From NCBI RefSeq assembly GCF_000153325.1, contig NZ_CH724141.1:756960-810702 (forward strand): a stretch of 53,743 nucleotides of DNA, read 5' to 3'. Position 1 is the stretch's first letter. Each line of letters starts with the position of its first letter. The translations under genes and the position numbers were made by a program. The notes under the pieces were generated by a model, which was not told the DNA's origin, did not search any database, and saw only the letters and a list, made by a program, of their open reading frames with translations. The DNA comes from Photobacterium sp. SKA34. GTDB taxonomy: Bacteria; Pseudomonadota; Gammaproteobacteria; Enterobacterales; Vibrionaceae. Below, in pieces: positions 1 to 8,558 of this stretch.

Positions 1-495
1 GGGGGAGTCGAGAATAATACCGTCAATTTCAATGGGATTATCAGCCCAAGCCCGTAAAAAGATATTACTGCCAGTAGAGGTGGCGACAACAAATAACGGC
101 TGGTGGTTATATTGATTGATGTAATTGAGGATAGAAATAGCATCAAGGTATGCATCTTTATCTGTTGCCTTTCCTGTTGAGTGACCAAAGCCTGAATAGT
201 CGAAAGTGATAACGTTAAAACCATAATCTGTCAGCCATGCGACTTTTTCTTGGGTTTGCTCCATTTGTCCACTGTTGCCATGAAAGTGAACCACAGTGCC
301 GCGAGGATCGGCTGACGATATAGAAGAAATAGTTGGATGATAATAGCGATAAGCAATTTTATTGCCAGAGAGCGAATCAAGCCAAACGACCTCTTTACCT
401 GGCTTATCATTATTTGATGGTGAGAAAAATGCTTGGTTTGCACAACCAGATATAAAAGGAAGTAGTAATAGGGTCAGAAGCAAAAAAGAATTCAT
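1..495 (-). CDS. Lipoprotein alpha/beta hydrolase (3' end outside window)
   Basis: Reading from an ATG at 495 toward the window start gives 165 codons without a stop, so the C-terminus is missing. Residues 1-18 are a signal peptide with lipobox and Cys18 (FISGC), predicting a membrane-anchored lipoprotein. The rest fits an alpha/beta hydrolase: oxyanion-hole region HFHGNSGQ (70-77), DYSGFG (99-104) and a nucleophile elbow around Ser140. The elbow reads ATSTG instead of the usual GxSxG, so the first glycine is replaced. It resembles BAAT/dienelactone hydrolase-type serine hydrolases; substrate unknown. The acid and His of the triad lie beyond the edge. Confidence 0.8.
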   Translation of the reverse strand, partial: MNSFLLLTLLLLPFISGCANQAFFSPSNNDKPGKEVVWLDSLSGNKIAYRYYHPTISSISSADPRGTVVHFHGNSGQMEQTQEKVAWLTDYGFNVITFDYSGFGHSTGKATDKDAYLDAISILNYINQYNHQPLFVVATSTGSNIFLRAWADNPIEIDGIILDSP

Positions 496-735
496 GGGGA
501 TCTTCCTGATTTGTCATGACACATTATTAAGTGTAAGCCTTAAAACAAAAATGAGATCTATCCTTAGAAAAAACAGTACCTCTAATTGCTGCTTTTTAAA
601 ATAAAGCTATCCCCTTTGTATGGTGTTAAGAAATAACTTTGTTAAACTCTGCGCTGATAATATATCCAAACAGATCGTTGCTTCTTATCTCACTCCTGTT
701 AGGTAAGACACTTATGGCGTAAACTAAAGGAAAAG

Positions 736-1977
736 ATGTTGAACAGTAGACAACGTACCCAAGTTGCGATTATTGGCGCAGGCCCATCAGGCTCTGTTGC
801 AGCAGCCTTGTTAAATCAAAATAATATTGATGTTGTTGTCTTAGAGAAAAACACTTTTCCTCGTTTTTCTATCGGCGAAAGCTTATTACCTGCCTGTATG
901 GAAGTGATCAAAAAAGCCAATATGCTCGATGCAGTAATAGGCGCTGATTTTCAATATAAAAATGGTGCCGCATTTCGTCGTCGCGATATCTACACAGCGT
1001 TTGATTTTCGCGATAAATTTACAGCAGGTACTGGTACGACTTACCAAGTACAACGTGGTAACTTTGATAAAGTCTTAGCCGATGAAGCGTCCAAGCAAGG
1101 GGTTGAGATTCGCTATCAACACAGCGTAGACGCAATTGAATGTAGTGACACTAGCTCAGTTATTACGGTTCATGATGAGTTAGTAGGGCAAACCTACGAG
1201 TTAGAAGCAGACTTTATTTTAGATGCCAGTGGTTTTGGACGTGTATTACCGCGTTTACTCGATTTAGAGTTGCCGTCTTGTTTACCTGTGCGTCATGCTA
1301 TTTTCACCCATGTGGTGGATCATATTGAAGACAGTGGTGTTGAGCATGATCGTGAAAAGATTCTAATTTCCGTACATCCAACCAATGAAGATGTGTGGTT
1401 TTGGCTTATTCCGTTTAGCAATGGTACTTGCTCACTAGGTGTGGTGGCAGAGCCTGAATTTTTAGCCCAATACGATGCTGATGAAAAAACAGCACTGCAG
1501 CAAATTGTGGCGCAAGAGCCAACATTAAATAAGCTGCTCAGCAAAGCAGAATACGCGAATCCTGCTGCGCAAATTGGCGGTTATTCTGCCAATGTAAAAC
1601 ACCTAGCGACGAATAACTATGCGTTATTAGGCAATGCGGGGGAGTTTTTAGACCCTGTGTTTTCATCAGGCGTGACCATTGCAATGCAATCGGCAGATTT
1701 GGTCGTTAGCGCCTTATTGAAGCAATTAGCAGGCAATGACGTTAATTGGCAGCAAGAATATGCCGATAAATTAATGATAGGCGTAAATACCTTCCGTACC
1801 TATGTAGAAGGTTGGTACTCTGGTGAATTGCAAAAAGTGATTTTCTATACCGATCCCGATCCTAAAATAAAACAAATGGTGTGCTCGATTTTGGCAGGTT
1901 ATGCATGGGATCAGAAAAATCCGTTTGTTTCTCAACCTGAACGCCGCTTAAAAACCCTCGCTGAAATTTGTAGTTAA
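736..1977 (+). CDS. FAD-dependent oxidoreductase of the flavin-dependent halogenase-like family
   Basis: The 413-residue protein has a Rossmann GAGPSG FAD motif (14-19), the PRFSIGESLLP segment (42-52) and a C-terminal FAD motif LLGNAGEFLDP (298-307). Three signatures match flavin-dependent halogenases: a lysine at 75 in the context YKNGAAF, near the position of the catalytic Lys of that family; WFWLIP (221-226), fitting WxWxIP; and FLDPVFSSG (304-312), fitting FxxPxxSxG. Closest in style to phenolic-type halogenases, but related non-halogenating oxidoreductases share some of these motifs. Halogenases need FADH2 from a partner reductase and none is adjacent. SD AAAGGA lies just upstream of the ATG. 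It stands alone between unrelated genes; substrate unknown. Confidence 0.7.
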   Translation: MLNSRQRTQVAIIGAGPSGSVAAALLNQNNIDVVVLEKNTFPRFSIGESLLPACMEVIKKANMLDAVIGADFQYKNGAAFRRRDIYTAFDFRDKFTAGTGTTYQVQRGNFDKVLADEASKQGVEIRYQHSVDAIECSDTSSVITVHDELVGQTYELEADFILDASGFGRVLPRLLDLELPSCLPVRHAIFTHVVDHIEDSGVEHDREKILISVHPTNEDVWFWLIPFSNGTCSLGVVAEPEFLAQYDADEKTALQQIVAQEPTLNKLLSKAEYANPAAQIGGYSANVKHLATNNYALLGNAGEFLDPVFSSGVTIAMQSADLVVSALLKQLAGNDVNWQQEYADKLMIGVNTFRTYVEGWYSGELQKVIFYTDPDPKIKQMVCSILAGYAWDQKNPFVSQPERRLKTLAEICS

Positions 1978-1989
1978 GACGCCTTGCGC

Positions 1990-2022
1990 CTATTTCAAGC
2001 CATATTCAATGGCTTGAAATAG
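1990..2022 (+). terminator. Perfect 14-bp stem hairpin after the flavoprotein gene
   Basis: Arms 1990-2003 and 2009-2022 are perfect complements with a 5-nt loop, 13 bp after the stop codon. The T-run is weak (TAATATTGTTTTT), so termination is likely but not certain. Confidence 0.6.
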
Positions 2023-2129
2023 TAATATTGTTTTTCATAAATAGAGCAGAAAAAGCGTGATTTTTGTCTTAATTTAATTAGATAGAAGGCGTATAACTAA
2101 GACATAAGCTATTTTTGAGGAGAGTTACG

Positions 2130-2345
2130 ATGTTTCCAGAATACAAAGAATTAATCGATTCTTTAAAAGGTAAAGAAGTTGCTTTTGATCGTCTATACGA
2201 TAAACACAGCGAGCTTAATGCTGAAATTGAAAAGATGACAGCGAAAGACGGTTACGACGAAGATATTATTGATAAGCTTAAAAAAGAAAAACTATTGCTT
2301 AAAGATGAAATCTTGGCTTATTTGAAAAGTGTAGAAGTAAAATAA
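2130..2345 (+). CDS. YdcH/DUF465 family small coiled-coil protein
   Basis: A 71-residue charged, helical protein that starts MFPEYKELI and ends with a Lys/Glu-rich helical hairpin, matching the YdcH (DUF465) family in length and pattern. ATG 2130 is chosen because GAGGAGA lies 6-12 bp before it; an in-frame TTG at 2115 has no such site. Members are small cytosolic proteins of unknown function. It is transcribed alone and followed by a bidirectional hairpin shared with galP. Confidence 0.85.
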   Translation: MFPEYKELIDSLKGKEVAFDRLYDKHSELNAEIEKMTAKDGYDEDIIDKLKKEKLLLKDEILAYLKSVEVK

Positions 2346-2369
2346 AACTGTATTTTTATCGTCTTAAAA

Positions 2370-2411
2370 AGAAACAGAAAAGATAATCGCGAGCTTTTCT
2401 TTTCTGTTTCT
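2370..2411. terminator. Bidirectional terminator between ydcH-like gene and galP
   Basis: Arms 2370-2382 and 2399-2411 are a perfect 13-bp complement (AGAAACAGAAAAG), lying between two convergent genes. Confidence 0.65.
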
Positions 2412-2423
2412 ACATTGGACGTA

Positions 2424-3848
2424 TTATTTTTTTCCAAGTTTAGACAAAGGTACACCAGTCATTAGGTTTTGCTCAATCTTCTCCAGACTAATCCCTTTTG
2501 TTTCAGGGATTAAGATAAGGGTAACAAAAAGGAAGATTATATTAAGCACAGCATAAAGCCAGAACGTTTGCGAATTTCCGAGTACCTGTAAGAAAGTAAG
2601 GAAAGTAGCGCCAACAATCATGTTTGCAATCCAGTTAGTTGCAGTACTCACAGTTATGCCAAAGTCACGTGCTTTCAGTGGCTGAATTTCAGAGCATAAT
2701 ACCCAAATAAGCGGACCTGCACTCATTGCAAAACCAACGATAAAGATAAGTAAAACGAAGGCTGCGAAATATTGTTCGAAAGATGTTGTTACTCCTTGGT
2801 TTAAAAGAAAACCTAATGTAGCCATACTCGCAGACATGACTAAAAAGCCAAGTTTCAAAATTGGTTTACGACCTAACTTATCAACTAAACCTATCGCAAT
2901 AAAGGTCGCAAATACATTCACTAAACCTACGATCACAGTTCCCCACATTTGTTGTTCAGTACTTGCAAAGCCGGCAATCTTGAAGATTTTTGGTGCGTAA
3001 TACATAATTACGTTCATACCAGTAAACTGTTGCATTACCTGCAATGTGACACCTAAATAAACAGCTCGGCGACAATTACGATTGGTTTTAAATAATGACC
3101 AGCCACTTTGTTTTACCTTTAAACTTTCACGAATAGCGTCGAGTTCATGTTTTGCAGTCTCATCACTACCACGCAATAATTCAAGCACTTCCTTTGCTTC
3201 AGTATGACGCCCTTTTAAAGCTAACCAACGTGGGCTTCGAGGTAGCATAAGTACGCCAATTAATAAAATTAAAGCTGGTACTGTAATCACACCTAACATC
3301 CAGCGCCATTGTCCCTCATAGCTAAAAGCGGTATCAGACAAAAAGGCAACGACGATACCAATAGTAATCATCAATTGATACATGGAGATTAAGCTACCAC
3401 GCAGTTTTTGTGGCGCAATTTCAGACAAATATAATGGGGCAGTGAATGAAGCAACGCCTACAGCTAGTCCGAGGAAAATACGAAATATAATTAATATTTC
3501 AGTGTTATTCGCTAATGCACAGCCCAAAGAACCTATCGTAAATAATATTGAAGCAACAACTAAGCTATATTTACGACCAAACTTGTTTGATAGCGGTCCA
3601 GAGCCAATCGCACCAAAAGCGGCTCCAAACATCATTGAACTAACAACCCACTCTTGTGTGTGTGTCGCTAAACCGAATTCTTTAGCAATAAAAGGCAACG
3701 CGCCAGAAATCACACCAATGTCTAGGCCAAATAATAAGCCCGCTAATGCCGCAATAAGACAGGCAATAAAGACATTTTTATTGAGGTCACTTTTTTCTAA
3801 AGAAAGCGTTCCATTGGATCGCTCTTCTGTTATTACTGTCGCCATCAT
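2424..3848 (-). CDS. galP: Galactose:H+ symporter, MFS sugar porter
   Basis: The 474-residue protein is strikingly like E. coli GalP from the first membrane helix ([20 protein letters not shown]) to the end. Sugar-porter motifs are present: NKFGRK in the 2-3 loop, LPRSPRW after helix 6, QQFTGMN in helix 7 and IPETKG after helix 12. Twelve membrane segments with the usual long central loop are expected. It would import galactose, or glucose, with protons across the inner membrane. The gene is about 24 kb from the gal operon here but carries a GalR-type operator and a CRP-like site 220-260 bp upstream, tying it to that regulon. ATG 3848 and ATG 3845 are adjacent; AAGGGA precedes both. Confidence 0.95.
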   Translation of the reverse strand: MMATVITEERSNGTLSLEKSDLNKNVFIACLIAALAGLLFGLDIGVISGALPFIAKEFGLATHTQEWVVSSMMFGAAFGAIGSGPLSNKFGRKYSLVVASILFTIGSLGCALANNTEILIIFRIFLGLAVGVASFTAPLYLSEIAPQKLRGSLISMYQLMITIGIVVAFLSDTAFSYEGQWRWMLGVITVPALILLIGVLMLPRSPRWLALKGRHTEAKEVLELLRGSDETAKHELDAIRESLKVKQSGWSLFKTNRNCRRAVYLGVTLQVMQQFTGMNVIMYYAPKIFKIAGFASTEQQMWGTVIVGLVNVFATFIAIGLVDKLGRKPILKLGFLVMSASMATLGFLLNQGVTTSFEQYFAAFVLLIFIVGFAMSAGPLIWVLCSEIQPLKARDFGITVSTATNWIANMIVGATFLTFLQVLGNSQTFWLYAVLNIIFLFVTLILIPETKGISLEKIEQNLMTGVPLSKLGKK

Positions 3849-4066
3849 TGAGTCCCTTTATTGGATATTTGGCTGAAACAGATTCAAAAAGTAAAGTAGG
3901 TAATCCCTTCCAATGAATGGCCCCTTTAGTTTACTGCTTGAAACTGTTTAAGCACTTTTATCATATTCATAATTTTATTTTTTTAGACTTAACATGAGAG
4001 TCGTCTCTGTCTTAGATTTGATCTTTTGACATCGATACAGCGATCACATGCTCAATCATTGAGTGT

Positions 4067-4084
4067 AATGGTAACGTTTACATT
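4067..4084. promoter_or_regulatory. GalR-type (LacI-family) operator upstream of galP
   Basis: AATGGTAACGTTTACATT is an imperfect palindrome centred on AACGTT, with 14 of 18 positions symmetric. It resembles the perfect site before galE (34134-34149). Its position upstream of a GalP homologue makes GalR the likely ligand; this is inference. Confidence 0.7.
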
Positions 4085-4095
4085 AAGTTTTCAAA

Positions 4096-4110
4096 GTGAC
4101 AAGAATCACA
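4096..4110. promoter_or_regulatory. CRP-like site upstream of galP
   Basis: GTGA-N6-TCACA (GTGACAAGAATCACA) matches the CRP consensus core and sits 11 bp from the GalR-type operator, the expected arrangement for a catabolite-controlled galactose gene. Confidence 0.6.
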
Positions 4111-4485
4111 TATAGAGACATTGTAATAATCATAAGTATGCATACTTTTAGATTGTAATTACTTTGCTTTACCCTAGATTTATTTATTGCGTTAGTCGTT
4201 TGGTAAAATCTTTTGAATTGGGACGACGATCTTTATCAGATGATTAAAGGGGAGTGTTATTAGGTTATTGTATAAGGCGAGGATAAGCTGCCTTTAAAAA
4301 TACGGCTTTTACTATCGGAGTGTTAATTTGACTTTATATTATTTACTATGAGTAGTATTGCTGAGCCTAAGTTAAATCCTCTCCCAAAAAATAGGTCTTG
4401 AGAGAGGTAGGTATTGCATGTATACCGAGTAGAGCGTTTAAAGGGCTCTAATTTGATATAAGACTATAAACGATTTAAGACTGGG

Positions 4486-5556
4486 TTATTTCGTTATATG
4501 TGAGTGCAATTTATAGCCGTAAGTATTGTTATTATTATCATTATCTGAACCAAAAAACATTCCTTTCTGTATGCCGTAACCTGTTATTCCTTCAATTTTA
4601 TCTTCTTTGAAATCAGCAATCTTATCAATATTAACCTTACTGTCAGGTCCAAGTGCTTCCATAAATGGTGTACTCTCAAGTTTAAAGGCTTTGCTACTTC
4701 GATATAATGTTGAGCGATGAACGGTTGTCTTATTATCAAAGGAAGCGGCGCCATAAAGAAGATGATCTTGAGTACTATAGAAAAGATCTGAAATATTACG
4801 ATTGGTTCTCCAATCTTGAGGAGCTTTAATTTCACCAACTTGTTTTAATTCTAGCGTCTCGGAATCAGGGGCTGTAAAGTCGTTAGAGTTTATGCTATCC
4901 CAGTATAACTTTCCTGACTCTCTATCTCCTAGCAGGATATTATAGTTGTCAGTCCCATCATTAGCTTTTGCACAAGCTAGGCCTTCAAAATTAACATTTG
5001 CAAAGTCTTTTGGATTATTAGCGATATTATAAACTTTTGTAATTTCTAAAATACCATTTATTAATCCATCAGGATCTAATGATGCACTTCGGTGGATAAG
5101 GAAAATGCGACCATAAAGGTAATTATCGGTGTTCTTGTCATGGAAATAACCACTTTCAGCGGCTAAATAATAGTCGTTATTTAATTTACAGATAGATTCA
5201 AGGTCATTTCCTATAGTGTTACCATTCCATTCAACCTGTTGTGCATTATCCATCTCTTCAACAATCGGTTGGTCATTTTTATCTATATGTAACAAGGCAA
5301 ACCTTGATTTATTTTCTTCGTTGGATGTATGTTTATTGTCTAGAACGGCTAAGACATAATTATGAAGATTATCTTTACTATCTTCGCTGTTATTCCCTAA
5401 CGCTAGCCCACTTATTGATTGGCCGATTGGCCCACTAACTTGAATGTCTTTAGTAGTTGTATCTGAACTAGAGTTAGAATCTGAACCGCCACAGCCTGTT
5501 AATAAAGTAGCTGAAACCAATAGCCACAGTAAATTTTTTTTATATTTACAATTCAT
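4486..5556 (-). CDS. Lipoprotein of unknown function, possible beta-propeller
   Basis: 356 residues with a lipoprotein signal peptide (LLTGC, Cys22) followed by a Ser/Asn/Thr-rich linker. The mature part contains repeated short motifs of the type E-[SG]-[ILA]: DLESIC, NFEGLA and KIEGITG, plus YYLAAESG. Such spacing is seen in esterase-like-of-phytase and SdiA-regulated-type beta-propellers, so a secreted propeller is plausible but unproven. An Asp/Asn-rich stretch near the C-terminus (DNDNNNN) could bind calcium. I do not recognise the family. No clear Shine-Dalgarno precedes the ATG. No operon partner. Confidence 0.75.
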   Translation of the reverse strand: MNCKYKKNLLWLLVSATLLTGCGGSDSNSSSDTTTKDIQVSGPIGQSISGLALGNNSEDSKDNLHNYVLAVLDNKHTSNEENKSRFALLHIDKNDQPIVEEMDNAQQVEWNGNTIGNDLESICKLNNDYYLAAESGYFHDKNTDNYLYGRIFLIHRSASLDPDGLINGILEITKVYNIANNPKDFANVNFEGLACAKANDGTDNYNILLGDRESGKLYWDSINSNDFTAPDSETLELKQVGEIKAPQDWRTNRNISDLFYSTQDHLLYGAASFDNKTTVHRSTLYRSSKAFKLESTPFMEALGPDSKVNIDKIADFKEDKIEGITGYGIQKGMFFGSDNDNNNNTYGYKLHSHITK

Positions 5557-6330
5557 AATTTAGTTATCTTTTTTATTCGATGGTTATATAGAAGTGAACC
5601 TTCATTAATCTATTACGCAGCAATAGATTTCCTAAAAATATCATTTATCTTTTGAATGATTGCTGAATTAATATCAATGCGTTAAAAATTAATAGATTAA
5701 GAGATTGATAAGTAATTAAATCCAAATATTAGATTGTTGAATTAATATCTATTTTTATAGTTAAACAACTAATAAAGTTAAATTAGATAGTTGAATTCTA
5801 AATTATTGTTTTTAGGTTTAATATAAACCATCGGTGTATATTTATTTATTTATATTGATGCTCGAGATGAGTGCTTTTATATTCTAGTATTTCGAAAAGT
5901 TATTCAATACGATTTTCTATCGATAGCAGAGATTTTTAGCACTAGGTAGTAATACTTACCTTCTACACCTTTTCTTGAAATTAATGTAATAGGAAAAGTT
6001 AGCTGAAGTAAATGTACTTTGATCCCGCCGTAAACAAACCTACTATCAGGTTTGTTTTAATTTCAACGAAAGAGGACTTGCCTTCGAGTCATTCCCTTCA
6101 GTGAATTTCCCGTTGAACTTCTTCACCTCAATCAAAGACGGTTTTCATCGGTTGCTATTTTGTCGACTTATGTAGTTCAAACTGAAAACTTTAGCAGTGC
6201 TTTTTTTCTAGCGAGTCGTCATCATACCGTTAGCCAAATATTTTGATGGTGTGTTGTTGGAAACTACGAAGAATCGAGGGGAGAGGCATACTTTACTTTT
6301 GTATTGGTTAAAGCGCGTATGCCAATCGAG
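5557..6330. other. 774-bp gene-poor, AT-rich intergenic stretch
   Basis: The part to about 5900 is very AT-rich and lies upstream of the lipoprotein gene; it includes a small inverted repeat AATCTATT/AATAGATT (5607-5629). A strong hairpin is annotated at 6032-6057. From 6060 to 6330 there is non-coding sequence with a long-range pair GGCATAC (6285) and GTATGCC (6317). No gene or RNA recognised. Confidence 0.5.
6032..6057. terminator. Hairpin with 10-bp perfect stem
   Basis: AAACAAACCT and AGGTTTGTTT flank a 6-nt loop; the 3' arm ends in T-rich sequence on either strand. It could end a transcript on either strand, possibly the VF530-family gene, although it lies about 270 bp beyond its stop. 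Confidence 0.45.
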
Positions 6331-6552
6331 TTATTTACAAAAAGTCTCAATATATAAGGCTTCTACTTTGTCTCTTGCCCATTGAGTTTTGCGTAAAAAC
6401 TTTAAAGACGACTTAATAGAAGGATCGCTGTAAAAACAGTTAATTTTGATTCTTGCATCCAGCCCTTCCCATCCGTAATGCTCTTGTAAACGTACAAGGA
6501 TTTTTTCTAACGTTAAACCGTGTAATGGGTTGTTGATTTGCTCTTGGCTCAT
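6331..6552 (-). CDS. VF530 family (DUF2132) DNA-binding-like protein
   Basis: A 73-residue protein with the family pattern [19 protein letters not shown] and [20 protein letters not shown]. The family is named after Vibrio fischeri VF530; a solved member has a small helical fold suggested to bind DNA, with no established role. The IS3-type element begins 32 bp upstream of the ATG, so the native promoter is probably displaced and expression now depends on what the insertion supplies. Confidence 0.9.
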   Translation of the reverse strand: MSQEQINNPLHGLTLEKILVRLQEHYGWEGLDARIKINCFYSDPSIKSSLKFLRKTQWARDKVEALYIETFCK

Positions 6553-6592
6553 GATTGAGTTTTCCTACCATCGCGAAGTCTGTCTGTAGTGG

Positions 6593-7770
<1,178 letters not shown>

Positions 7771-7851
7771 AGTGTCACCTGTTAACGTATGAAGTGATGA
7801 TATCACCTCTAACTAAGTGACCAAATTCACTATGCCACTACAGTTATGAGT

Positions 7852-7877
7852 TAGGAAGCTAGGCATTAAGCTTCCTA
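7852..7877. other. Perfect 9-bp stem hairpin between the IS and gmtX
   Basis: TAGGAAGCT (7852-7860) and AGCTTCCTA (7869-7877) flank an 8-nt loop, just past the gmtX stop and 10 bp from the IS end. There is no T-run. It may be a terminator for the trio or part of the element boundary. Confidence 0.5.
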
Positions 7878-7886
7878 CATCAACCT

Positions 7887-8558
7887 CTATACCTGAGCCA
7901 AAACTTTCTGAATAGCCAACACGAACCCATTCTTAAACAGAGGACGACCATCTTCGTCTTTGACCGCTCCATATTTGGATACTGTCCAACCTCGCTGTGC
8001 CATTTTGTCTTCGTTGATGGCATCTTCCAAAGCCTCAATGTCACCTTGCAGTAGGACACCATCTAACGATGGTAACACTTCAACGTCTTGATGAACCTGT
8101 TCAGCATGGGTGAATTGATTGGGGCGCATATCTACAACGACTTCCGCATTTTGTTTAAGGATACGGTTTTCAGCTTTTAGCTTATTTTTTTCGGCAATGA
8201 TTTGACCAAAGACAGCTCTCATAGCAGGGTCATCTAATCGCTTTAACAAGTCCATATCAGACGGTGTATCGAGTTTTCTGGACTGAGGCAAAGGCGGCTT
8301 TTTCATTGTGGTATTGGCTTTGGTCGCCCATGCATCAATCAATAAACGAAAATGCTCACCTGTTTTGTTACGGATGCTAACTGTACCAACACCGCCTTGG
8401 GCTTTTGATACTCGACCAATTGTGGCAATGGAGTAATCTTTTTCACCTGCATTAAATCGAGTTTCTAATAAAGCATTTAGCTTATCTAAAGATTCTTGTG
8501 TACGGCTGGTTTTACCCGTTTTAAGGTCATTTAAAATAACGTTAATATCAACCTGCAC
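7887..8558 (-). CDS. gmtX: Gamma-Mobile-Trio protein GmtX
   Basis: About 223 residues. GTG 8558 is preferred over ATG 8582 because AAGGAG precedes it, and it gives an 11-nt overlap with gmtZ equal to the gmtZ/gmtY overlap. The N-terminal third has a possible DNA-binding segment (YSIATIGRVSKAQGG, then SIRNKTGEHFRLLIDAWA); the middle is a coiled coil (IIAEKNKLKAENRILKQN). The role in the trio is not established; by analogy with TnpC of Tn554-like elements it may assist recombination. The assignment rests on sequence feel and position after gmtY and gmtZ. Confidence 0.8.
   Translation of the reverse strand: MQVDINVILNDLKTGKTSRTQESLDKLNALLETRFNAGEKDYSIATIGRVSKAQGGVGTVSIRNKTGEHFRLLIDAWATKANTTMKKPPLPQSRKLDTPSDMDLLKRLDDPAMRAVFGQIIAEKNKLKAENRILKQNAEVVVDMRPNQFTHAEQVHQDVEVLPSLDGVLLQGDIEALEDAINEDKMAQRGWTVSKYGAVKDEDGRPLFKNGFVLAIQKVLAQV

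Larger units (their letters stand above)
3849..4485. other. Intergenic region holding the galP control sites
   Basis: 637 bp without a credible gene. It contains the GalR-type operator (4067-4084) and the CRP-like site (4096-4110) for galP. An inverted pair CCTCTC/GAGAGG near 4379-4408 lies downstream of the next lipoprotein gene but has no T-run. Nothing else recognised. Confidence 0.6.

Noticed and set aside
3382..3876. 164-codon frame antisense to galP
   Set aside because: Lies inside a highly conserved transporter gene on the other strand; translation has no domain-like pattern.
4379..4408. Inverted pair CCTCTC/GAGAGG as a terminator
   Set aside because: Short stem, long loop and no T-run on either strand.
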